A DNA stretch of 64,000 bases. Origin: Palsa-883 sp035696165. Its GTDB lineage: Bacteria > Pseudomonadota > Alphaproteobacteria > Acetobacterales > Acetobacteraceae. The position numbers and the translations under genes are program-made. The DNA lies in assembly GCA_035696165.1 (NCBI GenBank), contig DASRQX010000428.1:1-64000 (forward strand), written 5' to 3'. The notes under the pieces are model-generated. The model made no database searches and was not told the origin of the DNA. It was given only the letters and a program-made list of their open reading frames with translations. Of the stretch, positions 31,467 to 40,941 are shown one piece after another (position 1 is the stretch's first letter; each line of letters opens with the position of its first letter).

Positions 31467-33602
31467 ATGAGTGCAGGGACGGCCGAGCGTGGAGCATCCG
31501 CCCCCGAGGACTTTGCCGACGTATCCCGCCTGCTCGCGCCGCGCAGCGTCGCGATCATCGGCGCGTCGGACCAACCCGGCAATGTCGGCGGCGCGGCGGT
31601 GCGTTTCTTCCGCAAGTTCGCTTCACCCTGCACGGTCTGGCCGGTGAACCGCGGGCGGGACACCGTCGCCGGCTTGCCTTGCTACAAAAGCGTTGCCGAC
31701 CTGCCGGCGCCGACCGACCTCGCCATCCTGGCGGTCCCCGCCTCGGCGGTGCTCCAGGTGGTGCGCGAGTGCGTCGCCGCCGGCATCTGCGCGGGTATCG
31801 CCTGGGCGGGCGGCTTTCAGGAAGGCGGCGCCAGCGGCGTGGCGCTGCAGAGCGAGCTGGACGCGCTGTGTCGGGACACCGGCTTCGCTCTGCTCGGCCC
31901 GAACTGCATCGGCATCATCGACACACACGCGCCGGTCACCGCCAGCTTCGCCTCGATGATGCTGGCCCTCGACAAATTCCTGCCGGGTAACATTTCGATG
32001 GTGAGCCAAAGCGGCGGACTGGCAACCATGGGTCAGGCCATGGCGCAACTTGAGGGCTACGGCTTCCGCTACATGATCAGCACCGGGAACGAGGCGGTGC
32101 TCGGTGTGGCCGACTTCATCCACGCGCTGGCAACCGACGACGCGACCAAGGTGATCGCCACCTATCTGGAGGGCGTGCGGAACGGGGCAAAATTCCGCCG
32201 TGCCCTGCTCGACGCGCGGGACGCCGGCAAGCCGGTGATCGTGCTGAAGGCCGGGGCCACGGCCGCCAGTGCCGCGGCTGCCGCCGCCCATACCGGTGCG
32301 CTCGCCGGCGAGGGTCGCGTCTGGGACGCTGTGCTGCGCGACTGCGCCGCCATCAAGGTCGAATCGCTGGAGGAACTGCTGGACGTGGCAATGCAGTTGA
32401 GCGGCGCGGACCTTGGCAAGCTGCCGCGCAGCCGCGGCGTGGCGGCGATCACCTTCGGGGGCGGCAGCGGCGTGCTGTCGGCGGACCAGTGCGACCGGGT
32501 GGGTCTGGCCGTTCCCGCCCTGGCGACGGCGACGCGAGCCGCGCTGGACGGCTTGGTTCCGCCGCTGGCCTCGACCCGCAATCCTGTGGACCTGACGCCG
32601 CAGGCGTACCAGGACCCGCAATGGCTCGGGCGTTTCCCGCAGGCGCTGGACGCGATCGCGGCGGACCCGGGTGTCGGCATGATCTTCTTTCAGCTTGGCC
32701 CGATGGCGCGTGGCGATCTGGAGATGGCGCGCATGGTGGCGACATTTCGCGACCGGTGCGCCAAACCGGTGATCGCGGCCTGGCCACTGGCGATCGCGGC
32801 GGCGCGCGCCAGTCTGCACGCTGACGGCGTACACATCTTCCCGGAATATTCCCGTGCCGTACGCACCATGGGCCGCGTGGCAGACTACGCGGCGGCGTTG
32901 ACGGCACCACGGGACATTGTTCCAGCTTCGACGCTCAACTGGTCCGCTCACGTGGCGAACCCGCGCGCCGGCACCGTCATATCCGAGCACGAATGCCACG
33001 CCATCCTGACACGCGCCGGGCTGCCGGTCGCCGACGGACGGCTGGTGGTTTCCGAGGACGAAGCCGTGAACGCGGCGCACGGCGTGGGATTCCCGGTGGT
33101 GATGAAGGCGATCTCCGCTCAGGTGACGCATCGCGCCGCGGCCGGGCTGCTGGCCCTGGGGCAGCGGTCCGAGGCGGAGGTGCGGAGTGCCTGGCGCAGC
33201 CTGCAGGCGCGCGCCGCTACGTTGCCGGCCGCATTGGACGGCATTCTCGTCCAGCACATGGTGCAGGCGGGTGCCGAACTGCTGGTCTCGGCGTTCCGAG
33301 ACCCGGACTTCGGCGTGATGCTGTCGCTGGGCGCCGGCGGCACGCTGACCGAACTGCTGGACGACATCGTTCTGGTCCCGGCCCCAGCGAGCCCGGCGAC
33401 CGTGGCGCACGCACTGCGCCGGCTGCGGGTGATGCGCAAGGCGAGCGACAGGCTCGACCACTTGCTCGATTTTGCATCCCGGTTTTCCGCGCTTGCCGCG
33501 GCGGCACCGTGGCAGCGCTTCGTGCTGGAGGTGAACCCGGTCAAGTGGACCGCCGAAGAGGCGCGGGCGATCGACGGGCTGCTGATCATCGAGGAACCAT
33601 GA
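31467..33602 (+). CDS. ADP-forming acyl-CoA synthetase
   Basis: 711 residues, same architecture as the gene at 10863. CoA-binding domain (SVAIIGASDQPGNVGGAAVR; LGPNCIGIID; MVSQSGGLATMGQAM), ligase domain with the phospho-His loop (AAAAAHTGALAGEG), and C-terminal ATP-grasp (GFPVVMKAISAQVTHRAAAG; LVQHMVQAGAELLVSAFRDP; DFGVMLSLGAGGTLTELLDD; FVLEVNPVKW). It converts an acid plus CoA and ATP to acyl-CoA, ADP and phosphate. Its promoter carries operator O2 and diverges from lacI. The paralogues share many motifs but differ clearly in sequence, so they probably serve different acids. Confidence 0.85.
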   Translation: MSAGTAERGASAPEDFADVSRLLAPRSVAIIGASDQPGNVGGAAVRFFRKFASPCTVWPVNRGRDTVAGLPCYKSVADLPAPTDLAILAVPASAVLQVVRECVAAGICAGIAWAGGFQEGGASGVALQSELDALCRDTGFALLGPNCIGIIDTHAPVTASFASMMLALDKFLPGNISMVSQSGGLATMGQAMAQLEGYGFRYMISTGNEAVLGVADFIHALATDDATKVIATYLEGVRNGAKFRRALLDARDAGKPVIVLKAGATAASAAAAAAHTGALAGEGRVWDAVLRDCAAIKVESLEELLDVAMQLSGADLGKLPRSRGVAAITFGGGSGVLSADQCDRVGLAVPALATATRAALDGLVPPLASTRNPVDLTPQAYQDPQWLGRFPQALDAIAADPGVGMIFFQLGPMARGDLEMARMVATFRDRCAKPVIAAWPLAIAAARASLHADGVHIFPEYSRAVRTMGRVADYAAALTAPRDIVPASTLNWSAHVANPRAGTVISEHECHAILTRAGLPVADGRLVVSEDEAVNAAHGVGFPVVMKAISAQVTHRAAAGLLALGQRSEAEVRSAWRSLQARAATLPAALDGILVQHMVQAGAELLVSAFRDPDFGVMLSLGAGGTLTELLDDIVLVPAPASPATVAHALRRLRVMRKASDRLDHLLDFASRFSALAAAAPWQRFVLEVNPVKWTAEEARAIDGLLIIEEP

Positions 33603-33915
33603 TCGGGACAGTGGTCGATCGGAGACACGCTTGGGATCGAGCCCCCGATCCGGTACGGATCGGCTGCGCCACGCGACGTCTGATCGTGCGAGGGGTGCGT
33701 TGGCGCCCCTGCGCACGCAAGTGGTATTATGACATGGAGTGCGAGAGCGATCCGCACCTTCATCATCATATCGCAACCGTCGTGATCATCATGCCGCGGG
33801 GATCGACCACACGTTCCTCAAGGTGCCCGACGGAACGCACCATCGAAGCTGCCGCGCGAGCCGGCGGAAGCCTGCAATGCGCCGGCGAACAGCAAAACGC
33901 TACGGGGAAAATGCG
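33603..33915 (+). other. Gap between acyl-CoA synthetase and propeller gene
   Basis: No gene. Contains the hairpin at 33686-33716 and His/Ile-rich shadow frames. The ribosome site GGGGAAAA for the next gene ends five bases before 33916. Confidence 0.45.
33686..33716 (+). terminator. Hairpin behind the acyl-CoA synthetase gene
   Basis: GTGCGAGGGG (33686-33695) pairs with CCCCTGCGCAC (33706-33716) with one bulged base and a ten-base loop. There is no T-run directly behind it, so it could be a Rho-dependent or attenuating structure separating the first gene from the downstream transporter operon. Confidence 0.4.
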
Positions 33916-34875
33916 ATGACCACGACTGTTGGAAGCGGTGACTTCACCTACCGCGTGGAGCCGGGGTGGGGGCAGTTGCCGGACGGTTGGGATTACGGCG
34001 ATGTCGGCGGCGTCGGCGTCGACGCAAAGGACCGGATCTACGTGTTCAATCGCGGCGGCCATCCGATGATCGTGCTCGACCGCGACGGCAAGTTCCTGAC
34101 CTCATGGGGCGAGGCGTTCTTCAAACGCCCGCACGCGGTGCATATGGGGCCGGACGACACGATCTACTGCACCGACGACCTCGATCACACCGTCCGCAAA
34201 TGCACGCTCGACGGAAAGGTGTTGTTCACCATCGGCACGCCAGGACGGCCGGTGCCGGAATTCAGCGGCCAGCCGTTCAATCGCTGCACCCACACCGCGC
34301 TGTCGCCGGCCGGCGACCTCTACGTCTCCGACGGCTACGGTAATGCACGCGTGCACAAGTTCTCGCCCGACGGCAAGCTGCTGCTGTCCTGGGGCGAAAG
34401 CGGCACGGATCCCGGTCAGTTCAACGTGGTCCACAACATCTGCTGCGACGCTGACGGCTGGGTCTACATTGCCGATCGCGAGAATCATCGCATCCAGGTG
34501 TTTGACGGCGCCGGGCGATACGAGACCCAATGGAACAACCTGCACCGTCCCTGCGGGCTGTTCATGCACGGCACGCGCAACCCGACGTTCTTTGTGGGCG
34601 AGCTGGGCCCGTTCCTCGACACCAATCGCCGATACGCCAATATCGGGCCGCGGGTGAGCATCCTCGACCACAAGGGGAAGCTGCTGGCTCGGCTTGGTGC
34701 GCCGCATGCGGGCGTGGAGGACGGCACGTTCATCGCACCGCACACGCTCGCCCTCGATTCGCGTGGCGACCTTTATGTCGGGGAGGTGTCATACGCATCC
34801 TGGACCGCCGTCTTCCCCAAGGTGCCGAAGCCCGACCGCATCCGCAGCCTGCAGAAATTCGTTAAGCTTCGGTAG
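33916..34875 (+). CDS. NHL/PAL-like beta-propeller protein
   Basis: 319 residues made of six NHL-type blades: VGGVGVDAKDRIYVFNRGGH, PHAVHMGPDDTIYCTDDLDH, HTALSPAGDLYVSDGYGNAR, NICCDADGWVYIADRENHRI, CGLFMHGTRNPTFFVGE and LALDSRGDLYVGEVSYASW. The order resembles the peptidyl-hydroxyglycine lyase-like propellers common in soil Alphaproteobacteria next to catabolic genes. No signal peptide, so it is probably cytoplasmic. ATG 33916 follows GGGGAAAA. The frame upstream to 33739 is open but unlike the family. It may bind or sequester a substrate, or act as a lactonase. That is undecided. Confidence 0.75.
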   Translation: MTTTVGSGDFTYRVEPGWGQLPDGWDYGDVGGVGVDAKDRIYVFNRGGHPMIVLDRDGKFLTSWGEAFFKRPHAVHMGPDDTIYCTDDLDHTVRKCTLDGKVLFTIGTPGRPVPEFSGQPFNRCTHTALSPAGDLYVSDGYGNARVHKFSPDGKLLLSWGESGTDPGQFNVVHNICCDADGWVYIADRENHRIQVFDGAGRYETQWNNLHRPCGLFMHGTRNPTFFVGELGPFLDTNRRYANIGPRVSILDHKGKLLARLGAPHAGVEDGTFIAPHTLALDSRGDLYVGEVSYASWTAVFPKVPKPDRIRSLQKFVKLR

Positions 34876-34916
34876 CGTGCCATGATCGTCCGTGACAGCC
34901 CGCCGAGGCCCGCGCC

Positions 34917-35969
34917 ATGCCGATGAACCGCAAGCCGCTGGTGTATTTCGAACGCTGGTTCGATCCCATCGCCGCCAGGATCCTGAGCGAGCAGGACGAT
35001 ATCGAACTGATCCGGCTCGAATACGCGGCGTCCGAGCCGGACAACTGGGCCGAGATGTCGCGCGCCTGCGGCTATCAGGTGGGCGCGCGGACCGAGCTGG
35101 TCGAGCCGTGGTTCGGCAGTGCCGGTCTGTTGGCGCGCTGCCCCAACATGCTGGCGCTCTGCTCGATCGGCGCTGGGCACGATGTGATCGACGTGGACGC
35201 GTGCAACGCAGCGGGCGTCATCGTGTGCAACCAGTCCGGCACGAACAACGAGGCGGTGGCCGAACACGCGATCGGCCTGATGTTGGCGCTGTCGAAGAAG
35301 ATCAGCCTGACCAATCGCATGCTGTTGCGCGGTGAGGCGAACAGCCGCTATGCGCTGATCGGCAACGATCTGCAGCACAAGACGGCCGGCATCGTCGGCA
35401 TCGGCAAGATCGGCTCGCGGACAGCAAAACTCTGTGGCGCCTTCGACATGACCGTGCTGGCGTACGATCCTTACCTGACCGAGCAGGAAGTCGCCGCGCG
35501 TGGCGCCGCCAAAGTCACGCTGCCGGCGTTGCTGGATCGCGCAGATTTCGTGCTGGTGCATTGCCCGCGCACCGCGGAGACGCTCGGCATGTTCGGCGCG
35601 GCCGAGTTCACCCGCATGAAACCCTCGGCGTTCTTCATCAACACGGCGCGCGGCATGATCCACAAGGAGGACGCGCTGCTGGACGCGCTGCGCCGGCAGC
35701 AAATTGCCGGGGCGGGCCTTGACGTGTTCGACACGGAGCCGCCGCCCGCCGACCATCCGCTGTTGCTGTTGGACAATGTGGTGGCAACGCCGCACATTGC
35801 AGGCGCCACGGTGGAATCGAACCGCAGCATGTCGGTCGCCGCCGCCGAGCAGTGGATCGGCTTGTTGCGCGGCCGCGTGCCGCCCCGGCTGGTGAATCCG
35901 GAAGCCTGGCCCCGCTACAGCGAGCGGTTCCGGGAGATCATCGGATTCCTGCCCGATCCGATCGAGTGA
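34917..35969 (+). CDS. D-2-hydroxyacid dehydrogenase (NAD-dependent)
   Basis: 350 residues. Nucleotide-binding motif GIVGIGKIGSRTAKLCGAF (glycines at 161-166) followed by YDPY, and the catalytic triad Arg245 (INTARGMIHKEDAL), Glu274 (AGLDVFDTEPPP) and His293 (TPHIAGATVE). These enzymes interconvert 2-hydroxy and 2-oxo acids. The Asp-like position after the second beta strand (YDP) is usual for NAD preference. 41 bp after the propeller gene and 58 bp before the small barrel gene in a plus-strand operon that continues into an ABC transporter. Confidence 0.9.
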   Translation: MPMNRKPLVYFERWFDPIAARILSEQDDIELIRLEYAASEPDNWAEMSRACGYQVGARTELVEPWFGSAGLLARCPNMLALCSIGAGHDVIDVDACNAAGVIVCNQSGTNNEAVAEHAIGLMLALSKKISLTNRMLLRGEANSRYALIGNDLQHKTAGIVGIGKIGSRTAKLCGAFDMTVLAYDPYLTEQEVAARGAAKVTLPALLDRADFVLVHCPRTAETLGMFGAAEFTRMKPSAFFINTARGMIHKEDALLDALRRQQIAGAGLDVFDTEPPPADHPLLLLDNVVATPHIAGATVESNRSMSVAAAEQWIGLLRGRVPPRLVNPEAWPRYSERFREIIGFLPDPIE

Positions 35970-36027
35970 CGCGCGATGATGCCACACGACGGGTTCGGCG
36001 TCCGGCACTGCCAGGGAGATCGGCGCG

Positions 36028-36657
36028 ATGGCACATAAAGGCATGCTGCTGGTCCTGATGCAGCCCCCCGCGCGTCTGGAGGAGGAGTACAACGACTGGT
36101 ACGACACCGAGCACCTGCCCGACCGGCTCTCCGCGCCAGGGTTCGAGGCAGGCCGGCGGTATGTCTCCGTCGGCGGCGGGCCGCGCACCTACATCGCCGT
36201 CTACGACCTTGCCGATGTGCGTGTCCTGGAGACGCCGGAATACCGCAAGCTGTCCGGCAGCAGCTTCACGCCGTGGACCAAGCGCCTGATGCGACGCATC
36301 CGTCGCTACCGCGTGCTCGCCGAGCAGGTGTTTCCCGGTGATGCCATTTCGCAGCCGTGTTCACACCTGTTCCTGACGCGCTTCAGCGGATTGTCCGAGA
36401 CCGATGAAAGCGCCGTGATCGGTGCAATTGAAACCGCGTTCGCCGGTCAGCCGCAGGTCATCCAGTGCCGTGTCTTCGCCGAGCCGGCGGACCGCGCAAC
36501 CAACTACCTTGTGCTGATCGGCGGCTGCGCGCCGGTCGACAACACGATGACCGTCGGCAGCCTTGGCACGCGGATTGCCGGCAGCATGGATCTCGCCATC
36601 AGCCTGGTGCCCTACCGGATCGGAATGACCTGGGAACGGTCGATCGAGGAGGTCTGA
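36028..36657 (+). CDS. Dimeric alpha/beta-barrel protein (EthD/DUF4286-like)
   Basis: 209 residues consisting of two similar ferredoxin-like halves. The first half has KGMLLVLMQPPARLEEEYND with WYDTEHLPDRLSAPGF, the 'W-dTEH-p-R---PGF' signature of EthD- and DUF4286-type proteins, then TYIAVYDLADVRVLETPEYR. The second half (HLFLTRFSGLSETDESAVIG onward) is a more divergent repeat. Such proteins are small dimeric barrels of unclear catalytic role, often adjoining degradation operons. Preceded by GGGAG. Stop lies 84 bp before the binding-protein gene. Confidence 0.7.
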   Translation: MAHKGMLLVLMQPPARLEEEYNDWYDTEHLPDRLSAPGFEAGRRYVSVGGGPRTYIAVYDLADVRVLETPEYRKLSGSSFTPWTKRLMRRIRRYRVLAEQVFPGDAISQPCSHLFLTRFSGLSETDESAVIGAIETAFAGQPQVIQCRVFAEPADRATNYLVLIGGCAPVDNTMTVGSLGTRIAGSMDLAISLVPYRIGMTWERSIEEV

Positions 36658-36741
36658 TACCGCTCTCTTGCGGCCGGGGTTCGACAAAGCAAACAACCCA
36701 CTTGCGGCGGCGACCGCAGCGGGCAACCGGAGGAACGAAAA

Positions 36742-37794
36742 ATGATTCCACGACGCCAGGTTCTGGTCGCGCCCGCCTGTGCCATACTGTTCGAGGCCGG
36801 CGACGGGCTCCGACCGGCCGCGGCGGATGCGGCGGATGATGCGCAGCTGATCGAAGCCGCCAAGCGCGAAGGCGAGGTAACCTGGTACACCGGCCTGATC
36901 GTCACGCAGGTCGTGCTGCCGCTGCAATCGGGGTTCCAAAAGAAATATGGCATCAAGGTGAATTTCGTGTCCGCCGGCTCGCAGGAGACGGCGACGCGAC
37001 TGCTTACCGAAGGGCGCGTCGGCACGGTCAAAGCCGACGTGTTCGACGGATCGGCGCCGTTCGAGCCGGTGAACGCGGCCGGCCTGATCCAACCCTACAA
37101 GCCGCAGGAGGCGGCCGGCTATCCCAACGACTTCAAGGAACCGTCGGGATTGTGGACGGCGCAGATGGTGCAGATCACCGGTCCGGCCATCAACACCACC
37201 ATGGTCAGCCCTGCCGATGCACCGAAGAAGTTCGCCGACCTGCTGAACCCGAAATGGAAGGGCGTGATGGCGTGGTCCAATTTCGAGGAGATCGCCGGGC
37301 CGCCAGGCTTCATCGGTAACGTCCTGATGACGATGGGGCAGGACAAGGGGATGGATTTCCTGAAGAATCTGGCCGGCCAGACGATCGCCAACGTGCCGAG
37401 CAATTTCCGCGTCGTGCTGGACCAGTGCATCGCCGGGCAGTACCCGATGGTGCTGTCCGTGTTCAACTACCATGTGGCAATCAGCCAGGCGAAGGGCGCG
37501 CCGGTCGCATGGCTGCCGCTGGAACGTTCGACGCTCACCGTTGGCACGATCGCGTTGCTGAAGAATTCGCCACACCCGAATGCCGGCAAGCTGTTCCTGG
37601 AATACTGCCTGTCGGAGGAGGGCCAGCAGGTCACCCGCGATGCCGGTTATATCCCGGCTGATCCCCGTGTGCCGGCCAAGACCGCCACACTGAAGCCGGA
37701 CGCGGGACATTTCGCAGTCAGCGTGATTTCGCCCGATCTGTTTCGCGAGCACAGCAAGGAGTGGATCGGCATCTACCGGACCCTGTTCCAGTGA
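36742..37794 (+). CDS. ABC transporter binding protein, Fe3+/polyamine type
   Basis: 350 residues, class with FbpA/AfuA and related organic-ligand binders. N-terminus MIPRRQVLVAPACAILFEAG is a twin-arginine-like export signal. Landmarks: AKREGEVTWYTGLIVTQVVL, ADVFDGSAPFEPVNAAGLIQ, KKFADLLNPKWKGVMAWSNF, SVFNYHVAISQAKGAPVAWL, ALLKNSPHPNAGKLFLEYCL and SEEGQQVTRDAGYIPADPRV. The tyrosine pair that holds iron in FbpA is not obvious, and the neighbouring enzymes point to an organic ligand. GGAGG precedes the ATG by ten bases. First of a complete three-gene transporter. Confidence 0.85.
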   Translation: MIPRRQVLVAPACAILFEAGDGLRPAAADAADDAQLIEAAKREGEVTWYTGLIVTQVVLPLQSGFQKKYGIKVNFVSAGSQETATRLLTEGRVGTVKADVFDGSAPFEPVNAAGLIQPYKPQEAAGYPNDFKEPSGLWTAQMVQITGPAINTTMVSPADAPKKFADLLNPKWKGVMAWSNFEEIAGPPGFIGNVLMTMGQDKGMDFLKNLAGQTIANVPSNFRVVLDQCIAGQYPMVLSVFNYHVAISQAKGAPVAWLPLERSTLTVGTIALLKNSPHPNAGKLFLEYCLSEEGQQVTRDAGYIPADPRVPAKTATLKPDAGHFAVSVISPDLFREHSKEWIGIYRTLFQ

Positions 37795-37859
37795 CACCGT
37801 GCGCATCGGACGCGCGGGTGGTCCGCGCCGGCACGACATGACGGGGACGTGCTAGATCG

Positions 37860-39674
37860 ATGGTCGGAACCGCCGAGCCACGTGCGGCGATCGAACCTGT
37901 CGGGATGCCCCGCGTCGTAATGCCCGGGGCCGAGCCGCCACAGCCCGGGACACCGGCTCCACGCATTGCCGCCTCGCGATACTGGCGGCGGTCGGGAACC
38001 GCGACGCTTGGCATCGTGGTGACCGTCATTGTGGCCGCGCTGGTGCTACCACCGGTCTGGACCTTGCTGCACACGAGCTTCGCGCCCGAGGAAACGGGAT
38101 CATCCGCCGGTGGCGTCACGCTGGGGAATTATGTGCTGCTTCTGCGCAGCCGCGATCCGATGGGTCTGCTGCTGAACTCCCTGGTTTTCTCGTTCGTTGC
38201 AATGGCGGTGTCGCTGGCGGTGGGCGGCGTGCTCGCCTGGCTGGTTGAGCGCACCGACGCGCCGTTTCGCAGCCTGGCCTACGTCACGGCGATCATCTCG
38301 CTCGCCACGCCGTTCATCCTGTATGTGACCGCGTGGATCTTCCTGCTCGGGCGCGCCGGTCCGTTGAACGACATCTACCGCCAGTTTACCGGCACGATGG
38401 GCTCGCCATTCAACATCAACAGCCTGCCCGGTATGATCCTGGTCGAGGCCTTCCTCTGGTCACCACTGGTGTTCCTGCTAATGTCGGCGACGTTCCGCAC
38501 CGCCAATGCGGAGATGGAGGAGGCGGCGCGCATCTCCGGTGCGACCGTCTTCGAATCCATCCGCTTCGTCTCGCTCAAGCTGGCGCGGCCGGCGATCCTG
38601 GCGCTGGCGATGTTCGTCTTCATCCTGAACCTGGAAGCGTTCGAGGTTCCGGCACTGATCGGCATCCCCGGTCGCGTGGACGTGCTGACCACGGAAATCT
38701 TCCGCAGTGTGAAGGAATTCCCGCCGCGCATCGGCTACGCCAGCGCCTTCTCCGTCGTGATGCTGCTGGTAATCTCCGTGCTACTGTATTTCTACGGACG
38801 CATCTCCCGCCAGGCGGAACGTTACGCCAGCATCACAGGCAAGGGCTATCGCCCCCGCCCGTTGCGGCTGGGCCGTGGGCGCTGGCTGGCCGGCGCCATT
38901 ATCGTTGTCAATTTCGTCATCGTGCTGCTAGCGCCGCTGCTGGCGGTGGTGTGGATCGCCATCATGCCGTTCATCCGGCCGATGCGCTGGGACGCCCTGC
39001 ATACCGCCACGTTCAAGCACTTTCTCGACGTCACGTCCTCGGCGTACTACCTGTCACTGGTCGGCAACACGCTGATCGTGGCGGCCGGCGTCGCGACGGC
39101 GGCGATGATGCTGACGCTGGTGGCGGGTTGGCTGGCGGCACGGCGGCGGTCCTGCGGCCGGATCATCGATCAGCTCATCGTCGTGCCGCTGATTTTTCCG
39201 GGCATCGTGCTGGGCGTGGCGTTGCTGGAGCTTGCCTTGCGCTCGCCAATTCCCGTCTACGGCACGTTGTGGCTGATCGGCCTGGCGTTCCTGATCCACT
39301 ACATGCCGTTCGGCATGCGCTACACCTATGCCGGCGTGCTACAGATCCATCCGGAACTGGAACAGGCGGCGCATGTGGCAGGGGCCAGCATACGGCAGAA
39401 CATCATCAGGATCGTGCTGCCCCTGCTGATGCCGGCGCTGTCCTCGGCCTGGCTCTTCATCTTCCTGCTGGCGTCGAAGGAAATGTCGCTGCCCCTGCTC
39501 CTCGCCGGCGCCTCGTCGCAGACGATCGCGGTGGCGATGTTCAACTTGTGGGCCAACGGGCAGGGCAGCGACGTGGCTGTTCTTGGCCTGCTGTGGACGG
39601 CGCTGATGACCGGCTTCGCCACGATCTTCTACATCCTCAGCCGCCGACATTCGTCGGCCGCCTTCGGGAACTAG
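37860..39674 (+). CDS. ABC transporter double permease (FbpB-like)
   Basis: 604 residues: two six-helix permease modules in one chain. Each has an EAA coupling loop, EMEEAARISGATVFESIRFV in the first half (about residue 219) and ELEQAAHVAGASIRQNIIRI in the second (about 500). The N-terminal 40 residues are Pro/Ala-rich and hydrophilic. Pairs with the binding protein 65 bp upstream and the ATPase 3 bp downstream. Confidence 0.85.
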   Translation: MVGTAEPRAAIEPVGMPRVVMPGAEPPQPGTPAPRIAASRYWRRSGTATLGIVVTVIVAALVLPPVWTLLHTSFAPEETGSSAGGVTLGNYVLLLRSRDPMGLLLNSLVFSFVAMAVSLAVGGVLAWLVERTDAPFRSLAYVTAIISLATPFILYVTAWIFLLGRAGPLNDIYRQFTGTMGSPFNINSLPGMILVEAFLWSPLVFLLMSATFRTANAEMEEAARISGATVFESIRFVSLKLARPAILALAMFVFILNLEAFEVPALIGIPGRVDVLTTEIFRSVKEFPPRIGYASAFSVVMLLVISVLLYFYGRISRQAERYASITGKGYRPRPLRLGRGRWLAGAIIVVNFVIVLLAPLLAVVWIAIMPFIRPMRWDALHTATFKHFLDVTSSAYYLSLVGNTLIVAAGVATAAMMLTLVAGWLAARRRSCGRIIDQLIVVPLIFPGIVLGVALLELALRSPIPVYGTLWLIGLAFLIHYMPFGMRYTYAGVLQIHPELEQAAHVAGASIRQNIIRIVLPLLMPALSSAWLFIFLLASKEMSLPLLLAGASSQTIAVAMFNLWANGQGSDVAVLGLLWTALMTGFATIFYILSRRHSSAAFGN

Positions 39675-39677
39675 CCC

Positions 39678-40802
39678 ATGCCCGGTGCGGACATCATGCT
39701 GGAGGTGCGGAATCTGCGGAAGATCTATCCCAACACCAGTGCGGGTCTGTCGGGTGGCTTACAGCAGGCCGATTTTGCCCTGGAGAAGGGCGCTTTCTTC
39801 ACACTGCTCGGGCCAAGTGGCTGCGGCAAGACGACTACCTTGCGCTGCATCGCCGGCCTAGAACGGCCCGACCACGGAACCATCCGGGTCGGCGACGACG
39901 TAATGTTCGACGGCGAATCGCACACCGAGGTGCAGGTGAACCTGCGGCAGTTCGGCATGGTGTTCCAGTCCTACGCCATTTGGCCGCACATGACGGTGTT
40001 CGAAAACGTGGCGTTCCCCCTGCGCGTGGCGAAGGACCGCAGGTTCGTCGCGGCCGAGATCACCAGCATGGTGGAGCGGGCGCTCGACACGGTCAGCCTG
40101 GCGGGCTTCGGCAAGCGGTCAGCGACGCGGCTGTCCGGCGGCCAGCAGCAGCGTGTCGCGCTCGCCCGCGCGATTGTTCGACAGCCGCGGCTGCTGCTGC
40201 TCGACGAGCCGCTGAGCAATCTGGATGCCAAGCTGCGCGAGGAGATGCGCAACGAATTGCGGCGGTTGCAACAACAGATCGGCGTGACGACCGTCTATGT
40301 CACGCACGATCAGACCGAGGCGCTGGAACTCTCTGACCGCATCGCCGTGATGCGGGACGGCCGGATCGTCCAGATCGGTTCGCCACGCGATATTTACTTC
40401 AGTCCGTGCAACGCCTTCGTCGCGCAGTTCGTGGGCTCGACCAATTGGCTGTATGGCACCCTGCTGGAGGTCATGCCGGGTGGATTGGCAAAGGTCGGGT
40501 TGCGCGACGGCGGCGAGATCGTCTGTCTGACGCAGCAGACGGAGACAGCACGGCAGGACATCAGGATTTCGGTGCGGCCGGAAGCGGTCAGTCTGGCGGC
40601 GCCGCACTGCCAGCCGCCGCCGAAAACGAACCGGCTTCATGGCAAGGTCGTGTTGGCGGGGTTCATGGGCAACATCACGCGTTTCCAGATCGATGTCGGT
40701 GGCACGCTGGTCCAGGTTTATGGCGACCCAACCGCGGCCTACGCGGTAGGTGACGAAGTCGCAGTGGATTTTCTGTTCAGCAGCGCCCGGGCATTCGATT
40801 GA
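39678..40802 (+). CDS. ABC transporter ATPase, PotA/FbpC type
   Basis: 374 residues. Walker A GPSGCGKTT (45-53), Q-loop RQFGMVFQSYAIWPHMTVFE, signature LSGGQQQRVALARAI, Walker B LLLLDEPLSNLDAKL and the His switch VYVTHDQTEALEL. A C-terminal TOBE region (from about 250) is present, as in PotA, FbpC and UgpC subunits. Starts three bases after the permease stop. Since the sugar-type ABC system at 17069-20152 has no ATPase of its own, this subunit or a chromosomal one might be shared. That is speculation. Confidence 0.9.
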   Translation: MPGADIMLEVRNLRKIYPNTSAGLSGGLQQADFALEKGAFFTLLGPSGCGKTTTLRCIAGLERPDHGTIRVGDDVMFDGESHTEVQVNLRQFGMVFQSYAIWPHMTVFENVAFPLRVAKDRRFVAAEITSMVERALDTVSLAGFGKRSATRLSGGQQQRVALARAIVRQPRLLLLDEPLSNLDAKLREEMRNELRRLQQQIGVTTVYVTHDQTEALELSDRIAVMRDGRIVQIGSPRDIYFSPCNAFVAQFVGSTNWLYGTLLEVMPGGLAKVGLRDGGEIVCLTQQTETARQDIRISVRPEAVSLAAPHCQPPPKTNRLHGKVVLAGFMGNITRFQIDVGGTLVQVYGDPTAAYAVGDEVAVDFLFSSARAFD

Positions 40803-40941
40803 GCGGATGTTTGACCCGGGCGCCGCTTACCCACCCATCATCGCGCAGCTAAAGCCACGACGTTCCCACGAGCACAACAATGCTCTTCGTCATTATCGCG
40901 CAACGACGTAGCGCGTCCCGACCGGCGCCTCTGTATGGCAT

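Noticed and set aside
31623..33776. 717-codon minus-strand frame
   Set aside because: Antisense to the second acyl-CoA synthetase with Arg/His/Gln-rich shadow composition.
36361..37839. 492-codon minus-strand frame
   Set aside because: Antisense to the Fe-type binding protein and the small barrel protein, no domain.
38333..40336. 667-codon plus-strand frame across the permease and ATPase genes
   Set aside because: Different frame from two well-defined ABC genes; composition of a shadow.
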